A stretch of 64,000 bases of DNA from Chaunax sp. Z400 (Eukaryota; Chordata; Actinopteri; Lophiiformes; Chaunacidae). The notes beneath the pieces were generated by a model that searched no databases, was not told the origin of the DNA, and saw nothing but the letters and a program-made list of their open reading frames with translations. The translations under genes were made by a program, and so were the position numbers. The stretch covers positions 11,265,501 to 11,329,500 of the forward strand of contig CM075201.1 in assembly GCA_037577475.1 (NCBI GenBank), in the 5' to 3' direction. Each line of letters starts with the position of its first letter. The stretch's first letter is position 1. Positions 35,518-49,263 of this stretch are shown here, piece after piece.

Positions 35518-36579
35518 ATAAGTCTATTTCATGTGAATACATGTTTAACAGTATAGCACCTGTTTAAAGTCATTGATATGTCTCTGATCAGCATTTTTTT
35601 ATAGGCTTTTGTTGTGATTTGGTCTGGAAACTACTTCCTTATTGTTCTAGTTTTAATGAATGGTGTTGGTGGAGGTTTGAGCTCTCTGAGTCCTTTCACT
35701 TTATCATTATATTAAGTTCACTTTAGTCCTTTTGTCAAGATTAGCTAACGAGTTGTCATTCAGCCTTACAAACAACCATTCACATTCACGCCTACGGTCG
35801 ATCACATAAGAGAAGGTTTATTGATAAATGTGATGTAGCAGAGGTCAGTGGCAACTATTAACCATGTATGCTGTCTGTATTGCTTATGACTGACATAAAG
35901 TCAACATCTGTTAATTACACTGACCTAAACTGTTGAGGTTTTATTGTTTTAAACCCCCAATCATGTCCATCAGACCCAGTGGGTGGGTAAAAAAACTTTA
36001 AAACTATTCATCTCTGCCCTGAGAGCTTCCCAAGTATTGAACCCTTCACTCATCAGCTCAGCATTCGTCTCTTGAACGTGTTGATTATTTCTGATGATGA
36101 GCTCTTTGACAGCTGCTCTGTTCATTCATGAATATATAATCAGCAGAGGGTTGAATGTCCCCTGATTATTCCCTTGGGGATATCTCTGAAACAAACTCTG
36201 TCACTGTAATACCCATATCGGCCACCATATGTCAGCAACAGTCTACTGTAGGGGTTCAATCCTCACCTATGGAGCATTAATGCAGCACTAGTTACCTGAT
36301 CTTGGCTAAGAAAAACTAAAGCACAACATCCTACAAACAACAACCTGTACACTTAGATATTTGTATGGATTAAACACATGAGATATAACATGTTAATTAA
36401 TGAGCTTTAATCCATATTCAAGTCACAAAAACAATGTCAGTGTATGCAGTGGATACAGAAAAAGACCCATATTTTTTAAATGTCTATATGTTTAGCATTA
36501 GGTTAGCAGAGGTATCATGGAAGGAGCTGGGGTCGGGCTGAGGGTAGGGAGAAGAGTCTGGAGGCAGTCGCTGACTGAG

Positions 36580-36792
36580 TTACTGTTTGGAGATCTTCAA
36601 CTGATCAAGCCTGTGCTGGAAGGTCAGATCAGCGGTCCTCTCTGTCCAGCAGATCAGGCTCGCTCGTCGTAAAATATGAGCTCACCTGTGTTACTCCAAA
36701 CCAGGTGCTGGATCTCCTCTGTCCTCTGGGCCTGCAGAGTCGACAACTGAGACAGAAGGGACTTGATCTCCAATGCCTCTATCCGATCTCCT
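36580..36792 (-). CDS. 3' exons of unidentified coiled-coil protein, copy B
   Basis: Exons at about 36792-36686 and 36641-36580 repeat the two phase-matched exons of copy A without visible change (LSQLSTLQAQRTEEIQ; FQHRLDQLKISKQ then stop). Same caveat about the upstream acceptor. Confidence 0.4.
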
Positions 36793-36869
36793 CATCAGTC
36801 CTGCATATGACAGCCTGCAATTGCCTCGAATAAAAACAACTCAAATAACAAGTAACAAATCACACCACA

Positions 36870-36930
36870 GACCATAAGATAAGATAAGATAAGATAAGAT
36901 AATAAGATGAAAAGATAAGATAAGATAAGG
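36870..36930. repeat. (AAGAT)n microsatellite, copy B
   Basis: Same pentanucleotide array, with the same interruption and length as copy A, which is unexpected for a mutable microsatellite if the duplication is old. Confidence 0.9.
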
Positions 36931-38563
36931 TAATAATTATTTGTTTTATGAAAAACCTTTTGAAACATTTTAACTGGGCCACCAGCTCTAAAAAAGCTAA
37001 AAAAAAATTTTTTTTTAAAAGTGCTATATTTTGGAGCAAAAGCAGTTTTACAGTCATCTTGTGCCAAAAGTAGGTCAAAGGTTAAAGGTCTTGTGCCAAA
37101 AGTAGGTCAAAGGTTAAACACAATTTTGGAGATACTTCAGATACGTGGAAAATGTGGGAAATGTGGAAACTGGAGAGCTGTACTTTATGGCAAATAGACA
37201 TCGTATACCAAAGACACCAAAATATGAAATTCTGGGGCTAATGTGCATATATTTGTCAATACATTTGATAAATTTCTCATTTTTGTTTTTTATACTACTC
37301 ATTTCAACTGTGTTTTTACTTTTAATTCTTCGAGTTCTGACCCATTTCGACAGTAGTTTTAGGGTAATTCAAATTTACGAGGTTTACAAAAGGCAACAGT
37401 AAGGAGAATACAACAGGTAGGCGGGTCTTTTTCTTTTTCTTATCAACTATTGGTTTATTTCTTCTTCTTCTTTTTAAATCGAAGTTTTATGACAACCAGT
37501 ATATGCAACACCTAATCGTTTGGCATCCTTGAACTTAAGGGTAAGTAATTAATATATATATGTATATACATTGATTTATCTAGTTAAACAGCGTGATTGA
37601 TAATTAGTAGTTACTAGACAATTCTGAGAAATTTCTCAGTCGGATACGCTATTTACACCCTGGGTACATTATTTTGCTAAATTGCTTTTGTGTGCTGCAT
37701 GTGAAAATTCCTTCCACTGAACCGTCGTTAGTAAAAAAAATAAACCTACAACCTCGCTAACATTATTGGGACGGTCGCCATGATATAGATGTGGTCATCG
37801 TGTTAAGATGATTTAGAGTGGTTAACTTAACTTACTATTGGTCATTCTTTAATGTCCAGAGAAGCTGAACTTACAGCGCTACAATTATCGGCGTTTTTTT
37901 CACGTTCAATGTGAAAAATGATCGAAATGACAAATTACCAGCTTCCATTCAATAAACGTGTATAAAGTTGCCTGGCGCTATGACTCATATCAATTGCAGC
38001 GTCGTAGAAGTATTGGGACGTTTTGTCAAAATTGAATATGAAGCTTTTTGTCTTGGCGTTTATGTTTGGTTACGAATGGAAGAGAGGACGTCAGGGAGTA
38101 GATAGAGGTCAAAGGTGACGCTCAGCACAGCTGGCAAGTGGCACAGATGTGTCCTTAATACATAATATTGTATTTTTTCAATGCAATCCGGTTTCCTGCT
38201 AATGTAATTTTAAAAATGTTATAATTCACTAAAATGTTGCATTTCTGAAAACCCGGACCACTCCAAGTGCCCAGTCCCGAATTATAGGCATTGTCATCTG
38301 GCCACACTAGTCTAAACCTATCTGCTACACAGACTCAGTTCTATCCATGGATATTTAAAACACTGTTGCAGTGCAGTGTGGCCTATTTTGATGCAGACAT
38401 GCCAAGCAAACTGAAATTGCTTTACTAATTTATTGTTGGCTAATAATAAAAATATTGCTGTCTACACATTTCAGTGTATTTAATTTTAGATATTGTAATA
38501 CTTATTCACAATTGTGTGATGTTTTATATGTGAATTGAATGTGTTGAGCCTGTCAAAGACAAA

Positions 38564-38760
38564 TTTCTGTCACTGATGGGACAGACAATAAAGATTATCT
38601 ATCTATCTATGTATCTATCTATCGATCTATTTCTGTCACTGATGGGACAGACAATAAAGATTATCCATCTATCTATCTATGTATCTATCTATCTATTTCT
38701 GTCACTGATGGGGCAGACAATAAAGATTATCTATGTATCTATCTATCTATCTATCTATTT
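38564..38760. repeat. 66-bp tandem repeat x3 with TATC runs, copy B
   Basis: Identical in unit number and internal variants (GTATC and GATC interruptions) to 6044-6240. Confidence 0.85.
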
Positions 38761-38833
38761 ATTACTGTTGTATAGGAATTTTAAAACATTTTCTCTTTTT
38801 ACCAGATAAAGAACTAACTTAAGCAGTGTCCCC

Positions 38834-40412
38834 ATGCTGAGATTGTGTGCACCACCTCTGCAAAACATAGGTAAGTTCATATTTTTGTTTATCTGTTATC
38901 ATATCATATCATTTGCTCTTTTTTTTCTTCTTTCAGTGACGTGTGTGTGGCAGTGCAAACACTGTGATGCCAGAGAGAGTAGTAGATACAAATTACTTAA
39001 ACATTATAAATTACATCATATGTGTAAACTGTCCATGCACAATTAAGGCGTGAAGTGGACTCACCACACATGTCTATAAAGCTCATTCATCTCAGCTTAC
39101 ACAGACAGCTTCCAATTCAGTATTATTATTACACAGGCACAAGAACAGGAATATAATGGCAAATCAAATATTATAGTGTGGACCAGTTGTTTCTGTCCTC
39201 ACCGATATAGTGATCAAACAACTAGTAATTCATTGTTGTGCATTGTTAATGTTTTTCAGATCGATAAGGAGTTCCTGCACATTTCAACTGTACCTATGCT
39301 GTCTACATTCTTTGCTGAGCTCGACCGGTACTCTCCACGCATGATGGTGATCTTTCCATGCAAAGGTGGGGCGGCTGGAAGAAAAATAAGACGGTTCATG
39401 GCGGCCATCTCCAAGGTTTGTATTTCAATATTGTCGGGATGACTTTTGCCTCTTTCACAAAATATTCACAAAATTATATTTTTGATCAATAATCATCAGT
39501 AATGCTTATATAATAACTAAGTGGTTAATAGCAAATAATAAAAAGGCTAGAGCAGTCTGGTGAGTTCAGAAAATGACATCACTTTACTGTAGTGCAGCCT
39601 TTAAAACCAGGAAAAGACAAAACATGTCATATTACAATCTCCTAAATCCCAGACAGTATCTAGTCTCTTATCACATTACTGATATATCAATATGTTGCCC
39701 AGCCCTAGTGCTATGATTATGCAGGGTTTTACTTCAAAACTCTTTAAACATGCATTATACTGATTATATCAGCCTCAGCCAGAGATGAGTAAGTAATTGG
39801 TAAAATCACATGGTGAATGTTTTTTGATAAGAATGAAAACCACCATGCACATGTGAGGTTGCCTCATTTCGTGTCTGATTTAGTCGAGATCTTGTATAGA
39901 TGTTGAGTTCTTGCCTTTTGGAGACTGAGAACAAAGTATTGTCGATCACATAACTATTCTCCAGACCTGAAACATTTGCAGTTTGCCGTCAAGAATGCAC
40001 AGTTTGTTCATTCTTTTCAAACTGAGACTGTAGACTGAGACTGAAGGCAGACTCAGAAAATGTATTTACTGTCATATTTGACCTCACAGAACACCGAGGC
40101 CAACGCTTCCATGGAGCAAACTGTGATGGGAGTGTATGTCATACAAAAGGAAGGTGTGGAGCCTGGAGATGACGTAGAGGACATCGGTATCCTCATAGAA
40201 GGTGTGATGCTCCTCAGTGACTTGGGGAACTTTGGGATGGCTGGTTCTGTTATTTGATACACACTTTGAACCTGCACTACCCACCAGAGCACAAATGCAC
40301 TTTTGAAGTGCTGCAGAAGATTCTTCTAAATCTTGATGGGCAAAGGTTGTTGTCCAAGGCAAAATTCATGCAAGAGTCCGGAAAGACTATTTTAAGACTG
40401 TTTTCTTACTGA
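38834..40412 (+). pseudogene. Zinc-finger multicopy-family pseudogene, copy B
   Basis: Exons 38834-38870, 38937-39046, 39260-39415 and from 40090 repeat the copy A fragments. They include the C2H2 finger and the same frameshift near 40242 before the conserved tail TLNLHYPPEHKCTFEVL. The shared frameshift predates the duplication. Confidence 0.65.
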
Positions 40413-42498
40413 GCATATTTTATTTTATTATTTTATTTCATTATATCATGGATGTTGAATGTTATAAACCTTAAACGACAGACAGTCTGTACATTTTGCA
40501 CTACTGTTTTATAAGTTCTATAGCCTCCTATGCATTACTGTAAATGGAAAGATTATGAGCAAACTCTTTTTCACCTTAAAATATACATATGCACTTTGCT
40601 TAGTATTTCTTCTCTTGTCCCCGGGTGTCAGTGCTCTCGACCGGTCAACGCCTCGGATACACTTGTGCAGAAGTGGAACCAGACAGGATACACCCCAGAG
40701 CAACCTCAATGTTTGGGTGAGAGAAGCACACAGTGATCTCCAGTGTGATGTGGGAATCACACCCACACTCAAATGAATAGGATGTGTTGAGCAAACAGAC
40801 GCCATCAGACATTTTCTTAATATACTTCTACTCTTACGTTAACTCACCAGTTCAAACGTATGAAATGAGATACATTAACACTACTGCAACAATTTGCAGC
40901 TACTTAAAGCACCACCATAAGCATGTCTGGGCTGCTACCAATACTGGAAGAAGAACAAGACAAGAAGAGTTAAAAAACAGAGTCTGCTATGATGTGGCTT
41001 TACTCAGACTTCATGCCAAATGAAGTAACACCTCCTAAGTCCTCGGCCCTGGAAACCTACTATTAGCTCAGAATCATGTGGTTTTTTCATCAGTAATTAA
41101 TGATTTATTAACAAATATATTATTTTCCATCATGGTGACTCCAGATCTGTTTTATTCTAGATATAACTCCTTATCTGTCATAGATAGATCAAATCCATTT
41201 GAATGACTCTGAACCTGCATCATCTCAGCTACATAGTGGTGTCAGTGTCATGTCTCTGCTCCTCTCTGTTACTGTGACCCAATACATATCGCCCCCTTCA
41301 AAATACATATTATATATCATCGCCCAGATCCCAGTCCCAGTCCTTAGCCTATAATCCCCCCCGACACAAAATGTCTTCAAAATAAATATTGTAGATATGT
41401 TGCAGACAAACAGAGAAGAAAGAAAACCAAAACAAACTAATGTCGGTGATCACATGACCTCCTCCAGCTCTTGTTGTGAGAGGTAACAACGATTCCAGCT
41501 CATTTATTTCTCTTGATTCCATACAGATATATATTTACCTTGTTGAGGGTCATGTATGTTTGTTTGTATTTATTTTGACTGTTTTAGAGTTTAAGGAATG
41601 AGGCATCTGAAATGATAAATGTTGTCCAGCTGATTCTGTTTTCATGATGTGTATTTTGGGTTCACATGCATTGAGGGGTTGAGGCCTTTATACTTCCAGC
41701 TGGATGATCTCTGATTGGTGGCCCAGCTAATGCTGTTGCCTGTGCATTGAGTTTCTCCCTCTTACTTTTAAGGAGCCTCAAATGGAGCCTCTTCTCGGTG
41801 AGAGAAATGTGTTCTGGCCTCTTTCTTTTTTGCTCCTCCTTCTTCATGTTGGTGTCTATAGTAGAAAAATGTTCCGCTTTTTTGGCAAATAAGTTCCTCG
41901 ACCAGCTCATTCACTGTTTTGTTCATTCCGGTGCTTCTGAGCTGAGAGTAATCCATTAAAGAAATTGAGCACCAATGTACGCCGAGGAGAAACTGCTTTC
42001 AATCTTAATGAACAAGCAGAAGTTGATCGAAGACCTAATTTGAGAAAAAGTCAAAGAATTACCTGAAGTGGATCTGGCACTACAACGTGGAACAAACTGT
42101 CTCTGTGATCCTGACAGATTAAATATTCAAATGACTGAGCTGTGCATGATATATATATATAAAAAGAAGTTTTTCTATTAATATGTAGTGTAGCTGTGGT
42201 TAAAACCTCAGTATGCTATGAAATAATGACATGTTTCTGTAAATACTCCTGCTTGTCTTCCTAATGGGGCTTCGATGTAAAGATCAATATTGATGTTTAA
42301 GCTTCAAGCTGATGTAACAGGTGTAGGAGGCCGGTTAAATGGCCTTATTCTAAAAGCTGTGTTGGTTTCACAGACTCGGTCAATCTGTCTTCCAGGATTT
42401 TAGATACGGTTCTGAACCAGGTTGGGGTGCAGGCTGCAAAAAAATGTCCGTTTTAACGAGGGACTAAAGTCAGATTGGACTCATAGCGTCATACTCCC

Positions 42499-42601
42499 CT
42501 TAAAACAAGTGAAAATGTGGGCTGAGTGGGACAGCTGTTCTACGTGGCTCCATTCCATTTTGAGAACTAAGAGAATGGAGAATGTTTTCACTTGTTTTAA
42601 G
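42499..42601. repeat. Nested hairpin, MITE-like, copy B
   Basis: Same 17-base outer and 8-base inner inverted repeats as at 9979-10081, no changes seen. Confidence 0.75.
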
Positions 42602-42656
42602 AAACATAACATTTAGACTAAAAGAGCTGTCGAGAGGTTAGGCAGTAATATTGGAG

Positions 42657-42683
42657 AAAGTCACACTAATATCGTGTGACTTT
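42657..42683. repeat. Short perfect hairpin, copy B
   Basis: The 10-base stem with a 7-base loop is preserved exactly. Confidence 0.7.
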
Positions 42684-43927
42684 TTCTTTCCAGTAGTCGT
42701 AACTAAACATTGCCATCGGAGACATTCCTCCCAAGACGTGCTGGTTTTACATTTATTCCCAAATGTCAGAAGTTACAAAAGCAACCATTCCTTATACTGT
42801 AGAGACTAATCACTGCTCTTTATGTGAGTATTTAGCAGTGGTCATACCTTTACCTGTAAGTCTTTACTTTTCTAGCTTTACTTTAATTTGCTTTTGCATA
42901 TTCTTCCATAAACCAACATCCTCAGCTTCATCCTAATTGTGTAGGACAGAGATGTCAAACTCAGTTTCATCCCGGGCCTCATCAGCATTATGGTTGTTCT
43001 CTAAGGGCAGGTGACTGTGAGACTATATAAATGTATCTACTCTTCATCATATTACATAATTGCCTCTGCATTCGATTATTATTGGTTTTAGTAATAACTT
43101 AATTAATGCTCTGTTATGTCACAACATGACAAAATCGCACAGCTAGTTTGGATCTGACAGTTGAGGCAAAGCTTTTCCTTTACTTTGCATGAAAAGAGCA
43201 TTTTCTTCCTGAAGCTCTAAAAACAGCAGACAGTGATCCTACTCAGCCACCGTACTTCTTGTCCCAGGCTCATTTCACGCATCACGCATATAACCACACA
43301 GACACACAAGACAAACTGCACAAGAAGCTCTTACCTCCACACTTAAGCTGTTAACAAGGGAGTGTTTGTGACATGACTGAGACGAGCTGTTTGATTTGTC
43401 TATAAGGTGGGGCTGGAGGTCGAGAGGGAACAGAGCAAAAGAGTCTGTAATCTGTCATAAATGTCAGAAGTGCAAGAAAGGCAGATCGAGGGATTAATAA
43501 ATGAAGGGATGATGGACAAAAAACAAATAAGAGAAGAAAGTGCGTTCACATCAAATCTCTCTCCTTTTTAAAAAAAATTTTTTGGAATGCGTTGCCTTTG
43601 TGTGGCTCTAAAAATAGACCTTGAAAGAAGCCACAGATAACATGGTAATTTAATACCTCCACAATTTAGAGTCACACATGGCATAATTACCAGTGCATTG
43701 TGCATTACATGTAGGCTATACCAGAAAAGTGGTCAAATGAGGTTCCCCATCAATACTACTATGTCTTTGAGTTCGCAAGTATTTTTTCAGCATGATCGTA
43801 CGAGCGCAAAAACATGTTGAAACATTCAATAGTTAGTTATTATCCAACAAAACAACAGCATCCTTACGCCCGGGACAGTGAGTTATAGAAGCACCGGGAA
43901 ATAAACCATAAAGGTGCTGATTCGTAC

Positions 43928-44132
43928 CAGATGTGAGAGTGGAGAAGCAGCTCCACCGTGGCTCCTCTCCCTCGGACTGGGAGCAGGACTCCCACAGAGA
44001 CAGGGAGAAATTGTCCGCGGTGACCCAGGCTGGACTGAGCAGAGCCACTATGTCCAAACACAGCGCCAGAAAGACGCACAGCAGCGCGATGAGCTTGAAG
44101 GGCCGGAACACGTAGACCTCGTTCACAGACAT
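43928..44132 (-). CDS. Exon 1 of TMEM47-like protein, copy B
   Basis: Same 68-codon exon and donor as copy A. One base difference changes His41 to Asn in the loop motif (VTADH in A, VTADN in B). TMEM47 relatives carry His here, so copy A has the ancestral state and copy B a private replacement. Confidence 0.72.
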
Positions 44133-44451
44133 CTTCTCAGGACGAGATAAAGCTGCAGATCAGTCAGTCGGGAGAGATTACTGGGGCTCCGTGTGCGTCC
44201 TCACCCACCATAGCCTTCAATGCATTGTGTGTATCCAGATGGTAAAGTTTAAGGGGAGACATCCGGTTTGAGCGGGTTTTCAAAATAATAGCTCCCGATA
44301 ATCATTCTGAGATTTTTTTTGTTTTTTGTATGGTTGTCCTCGTCTATAATACTATCGTAAAGGACAACTGTTCCAAAACGTTAACATTCAACATGTTTAA
44401 AAAAACTATTTTAAAAGCTAAGTAAATTAAATATTATTCATGTTATTATTG

Positions 44452-45637
44452 CTGACATTATTACCTGGGCTGAGGAGGTAATGTTTTTTGCAGGATTACT
44501 CAAAAAGGTATGAACAGATGAAGTTTTTTTTTTTGGAGTGGTATTGTAAGGAACAAAAAATTAGATTTAGTTGGTAATTTGGATCATTACAAACCAATGA
44601 TTCCCTGCCTCATCAAGGTGTTCCTCAGGGAGTGAACATGAGCTGCACCTTCAGTTCTCCTAGTAGGAGAGGGCACCAGGATCCTGTGCAGGTGAGCTCC
44701 ATTACAGATCTGCTTAGAAAAGGAAGGGAGACTGAAGTGCAACCACAAATGGCATTAAAACTTCATCAGGAAACTGAGCTTCCCTGGCAGAGGTTTGCAC
44801 TCTCCAGGTGTTGTCAGCTTTGTTTGCTTGTTTGTCTTTTTGCAGGATTACACATTAACTTGACAGATTTTCCTGAAATGGGAGGGTAGGGTCGGGCATA
44901 TGAAAAATCCATTAAACATTGAAGTGGATCCACATAATGGGTCCAGGATTTTTTTTCTCACTTTCCTTAACATAGTGAGATAGGACTTTTCCCACCATTT
45001 CCATTTGTTAAGCATAAACTAAGTGACTGATTTTGATTAAACTTGGTAGAAAGGTTGGGCATGTATTATATTTTGGAGTGGATCCAGAAAAAGGGGTGAT
45101 ATTCAGGATTATATTTTGTACTTTTCTGAACAAAAGACAAGTTTTTTTTTATTTTTACTGTTTTTGTCATGAACAGATTACCAGGAAACAAGGTGGAAGG
45201 ATGAAGCATGTGCTATAGAACAAATCATCAAATTTTGGAGTGGATCCAAATGAAGGGAATAAAGGGATCCATAAATTTCCAGCTTTTTCTGTCATCATTG
45301 TGAGATAGTACGGAGTCCCTAAAGGGACATGGGCAAAAAAACCAAAAAAAACAACAACTAAACGTTTCTCAACTAGACAGATTTTCATGAAACTTTGTGG
45401 AAGAATGAGGCATGTGCCAAAAATGGAACAGTTGAATTTTGGAGTAGCTATGAGAAAAAAGGTGGATCCATGATTTCTTTTTTCCCCTTACTTAAACCGA
45501 AAACTGAAGGCAGCCATTTTAACGGTGCACATGCCTTGTTGGAATTTTGATTCGTGCTTAATTTAATTAAAAGGGATCATTGGGCCTTGGCAGAGGTATG
45601 TGCCCTTGAGTTCCCTTCTAGTGCAATTAATTTCTTA
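44452..45637. repeat. Degenerate dispersed teleost repeat, copy B
   Basis: Counterpart of 12425-13610 with several one-base indels in A/T runs and a few substitutions, a more diverged stretch than the left part of the unit. Confidence 0.6.
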
Positions 45638-45669
45638 ATTTTCATGGATTTCATGGATTTTCATGGATT

Positions 45670-45889
45670 GGGGGCGGCTGTGGCTCAGGGGGTAGAGCGG
45701 TCGTTCACAGAACAAAAAGGTCAGTGGTTCGATCCTCAGCCCCTGCAAGTCCACAAGTTGAAGTATCCTTGAGCAAGATACTGAACCCCAATTTGCTCCC
45801 CGGGCGCCGCGTGTAGTGGCAGCCCACTGCTCCTCAGGGATGGGTCAAATGCAGAGAAAGAATTTCCCCATGTGGGACTAATAAAGGTA

Positions 45890-45920
<31 letters not shown>
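45670..45920 (+). mobile_element. tRNA-derived SINE, present only in copy B
   Basis: Starts ggggcggctgtggctcaggg and has an A-box-like tggctcagggggtagagcgg and a B-box ggttcgatcc (45726-45735), the internal RNA polymerase III promoter of tRNA-derived SINEs. A body with cttgagcaagatactgaacc and a tail of (ATT)n follow. Copy A has the empty site at about 13621 (catggattatagttt). Just before the SINE, tcatggatt is present in extra copies, possibly from the insertion. The insertion is younger than the duplication, or is an allelic difference if the duplication is an assembly artefact. Confidence 0.92.
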
Positions 45921-45925
<5 letters not shown>

Positions 45926-48550
45926 TTCTGCAGTGATGTAGACCAAAGACTGTGGTTTTGTCTGACTGACAAAAACGGTAAAACGGAGTTTGAATTGATG
46001 GGTGAAAATCAGAAAATCTTTACTTTTTTGGCTGCAATGATATTGGCCTCAGCAAAAATAAAAACAAGAGCAACGAAAGAAACGGCAAAACCAATAAGCC
46101 ACTAAACATTATACAAATTGAGAATTTCTTAAACCCAGTCCCAAATTTAAACCACATTGGTTGACCATGATTTCAGTCACAATGAAGGAATATGAGCTGA
46201 GCTTAATACCCTATAATCAATCAGAATTGATTGTGACTAACCGTCTTCTTCCCCTTAAATCAACCTCAGTGGTACCCAAAACATTTCTGCTGCACTTACA
46301 ACAATACAATATAAACAATATATGTGTATCTTCAGAAATGATCTGATTTATACTTGCAACCATATTATTTAATCAAAATATAAGAAAACTAATTCTGCAA
46401 AGGTTAATTTCCACTATCTCAGTATAGACAATAATGCAGTCTGTTATTATAGAACCAACACTTTTTTTTAAAAAAACATAGATTCTATTAATAAGTCACT
46501 GGTGGTGGTACTGATGTACAGGCATTAGCTCCCCGAGGATGGAGAGAAATTCATTCCGCATTGTGTCAAAAAAAAAAAAAAATCTCAACCAGCCTCTCAA
46601 AACTAGTGTTTGAAAACTGAGGGTTGCAGTAAATGTTGTAATGTGGTAATGATCCAGCAGATGGCAGACACGTGACATGATTGACGTCACAAAACAACGC
46701 TTCTCTCTCCTCTGAGCACTAATAATGCACGACTTGTGTAATCATTAGTAGCAGATGAGATTGTATGAGCAGCAGCAGCAAACAGCAGCTGCCATTATAT
46801 TGACATGAAAAGCCCAGTCCTTGCTGAAAATCCCTGTGACATAATAAGAATAGAAATGTCCCTTAGCTGGTTGATCTTCTCACTTAATCCTGTTTTGGCT
46901 TCTTCACACAGTCAGTGTGTAGGATGAGCTCAATGATATTCTTTTTACCTCACATGACAATTACCCCTTTGATCCATGCTCAAACCACATGATGCGTTTA
47001 ATATCTCTTAAGAACAGGCACAGAATTTACAAAACACCTTATAAAAACCCCAAAATGAAATGAAAAGTATTAAGTTAGACTAGATTTGACTACAATCTGG
47101 TCTGATGTTCATTCAGTTCATACGTCTTGTGAAATATTTCTATCTTCTGGTGAACAAAATGACTGCAGGTTATGAACTTGAAAGACTTCATCAGTGCTCT
47201 TCATGTGTTGAGAAGATTCTTCAACTTTTAATGATAAAATGACCAAATTCAGTGACATTTGTCACGATTAAAGGAGCGTTTATGAGCATAAGGTGGAGGC
47301 AAAACATCACTTCTATGTCCAAACTTCACACATTCAGAGGGGGTCACATGATCACCAATGTTTGTTTGTTTTTTCTGTTTGCCCAAAAGATGTCTTGCTC
47401 AAAGATTTTGATGAAACTTTGTGTAGGGATGGATCTTGGGCTTAGGAGGAGTGAGAGGTGGATCCTGGTATGGATCTGGATCATCTTTCTTCAACAAGGA
47501 GAGATAAGGCTTTTTTGTAACATTTTTATACTATCAGCAAAATAATAATAATAGGTCAATAAAAGTACACAGGCATAGACGACTCATGATGTCCCACAAC
47601 CAATTAACCAATCAACCAACCATTAAGTGAGGGGCTATTCTCTAAGACCCACATTTCTTTAACTTGGTGGAATATTTGAAATGATTTTTTTTAAACTATG
47701 GCTGTCTATACTTGTCTTTAAGTAGCTTTTGTGTCTACAAATTTTTCTAACTTAGCAAATACATTCTATAAATATAAAATTCACAGTTATTGCTGCGGAT
47801 AAACCCCTATTTTTTGCACAAGAGGAGTTTTCCTAACATTTGTATCATATAGCAATCAGTTGTGAAGATAGTGTAATTAAAAGCATTTAAGCTGTTCTGA
47901 ACAAATAAATATTCTGAGGGCAGATTTTGCGTATATAAACAAGTGATTTTAGTATTTTGGATTTTTCTCCTGCTGCCTTCTGGCCCATTTCATTTGGTGC
48001 CTAGATTAGAGGTTTTCAGTGTATCTGACATAATAAGAGTTTCAGACTAATGCCACCTTTCTCAGTCCAAATGGTGCTACCAAGCTGCTATTGAGAGAAA
48101 AGACCCAGGGGAGTGAAGTTGAATCATTTAAACGTTACAGGAAAGGTGTAACATTATACTCTCTGTTTGGGTTTTATGTGCCTTTGTGTGTGTTTTTGTT
48201 CCATGCACTCACTGGGGCTCAAGGCATGTTAGCATAACAAGCAAGACCGAAAGGAAGCCTACAAACACCTGAAGCCAACTAAATCCCTCGGCTGGCACAC
48301 AAGGAAGACTTTTACTGAGTGAATTCATCCACACAAGGCTGTGTGTTCAGAGTTCATCCTTTTGTTGAAACAAATCAGCATTTGACATTTTAATTCATCA
48401 CATCTGTCAGCACATCACGCTTCCTCTGCACAGCTATTAGGAAAACTATTGCCTGTATGGACGACATTTTTAATAAGTCCTGAATCAGCATGTCAAATGC
48501 ACTTTATTAATTATTAACAATTGTACACATGAGCAGATAATCCTCTTTTG

Positions 48551-49051
48551 GTAATTGCACAGTCTTGGATTCCTCAACTCTTTCAATAAGTGCAGTAAAG
48601 CTGACATTGTAACCATGCCAGAGCATGCCTCCAGGAATGGTAGTGTTGATCTCAATCACTCAACCTCTTTGGTTCCACATAGAAATAAGTCCAACATTTA
48701 TGGGACACGTTGCCATGAACTTTTGTGCAGACATTCATGGTTCACAGAGGAAGAACTTCAGTGCAATGTGATCCCTGACTTTCCCTTTAGCGCTTCCAGC
48801 AACTTCACATTTGTGTTTTATATGGTAAAATATATAAACGTTTGGATGGTTTGCCATCATGTTACGTTCACACATTCATCCTCCTATCAGGACGAATCAT
48901 ATTAAATTTTGTGGTTCCTTAACTCTGACATACAGTAGTGCCAACAGGTCAAAGTTTAAATTGTCCAATACGTTTTTCATGATTTAATACATATAAAATA
49001 TAATTGGCCTCAGCTGTACTATGTCAACAACTGGGAAATGTTAACATGCTG
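48551..49051. mobile_element. Dispersed teleost repeat, copy B
   Basis: Counterpart of 16260-16760; the same 116-codon by-product frame is present. Confidence 0.6.
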
Positions 49052-49160
49052 AAGCACAAAACTATAATGGAATATGGTAAACATATGTGCCGATGCAATG
49101 ATGCCAGATTATTATTATTATTATTATAGGTCTCATGTTTTCTGCCTTCTGGCTTCACAG

Positions 49161-49263
49161 GTTACCTGCCTTCAAGATTTCTTTGGTGAAGACGATGTAT
49201 TCATTGCATGTGGACCAGAGAAATTCCGCTACGCCCAGGATGATTTCTCGCTGGATGATAACG
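49161..49263 (+). pseudogene. Orphan doublecortin-domain exon, copy B
   Basis: Identical 103-base exon with its acceptor and donor (DVFIACGPEKFRYAQDDFSL). No neighbouring DCX/DCLK exons here either. Confidence 0.82.

Noticed and set aside
45670..45745. A functional tRNA gene
   Set aside because: The A and B boxes are there, but the cloverleaf is not complete and a SINE body with an (ATT)n tail follows; it is a tRNA-derived SINE head.
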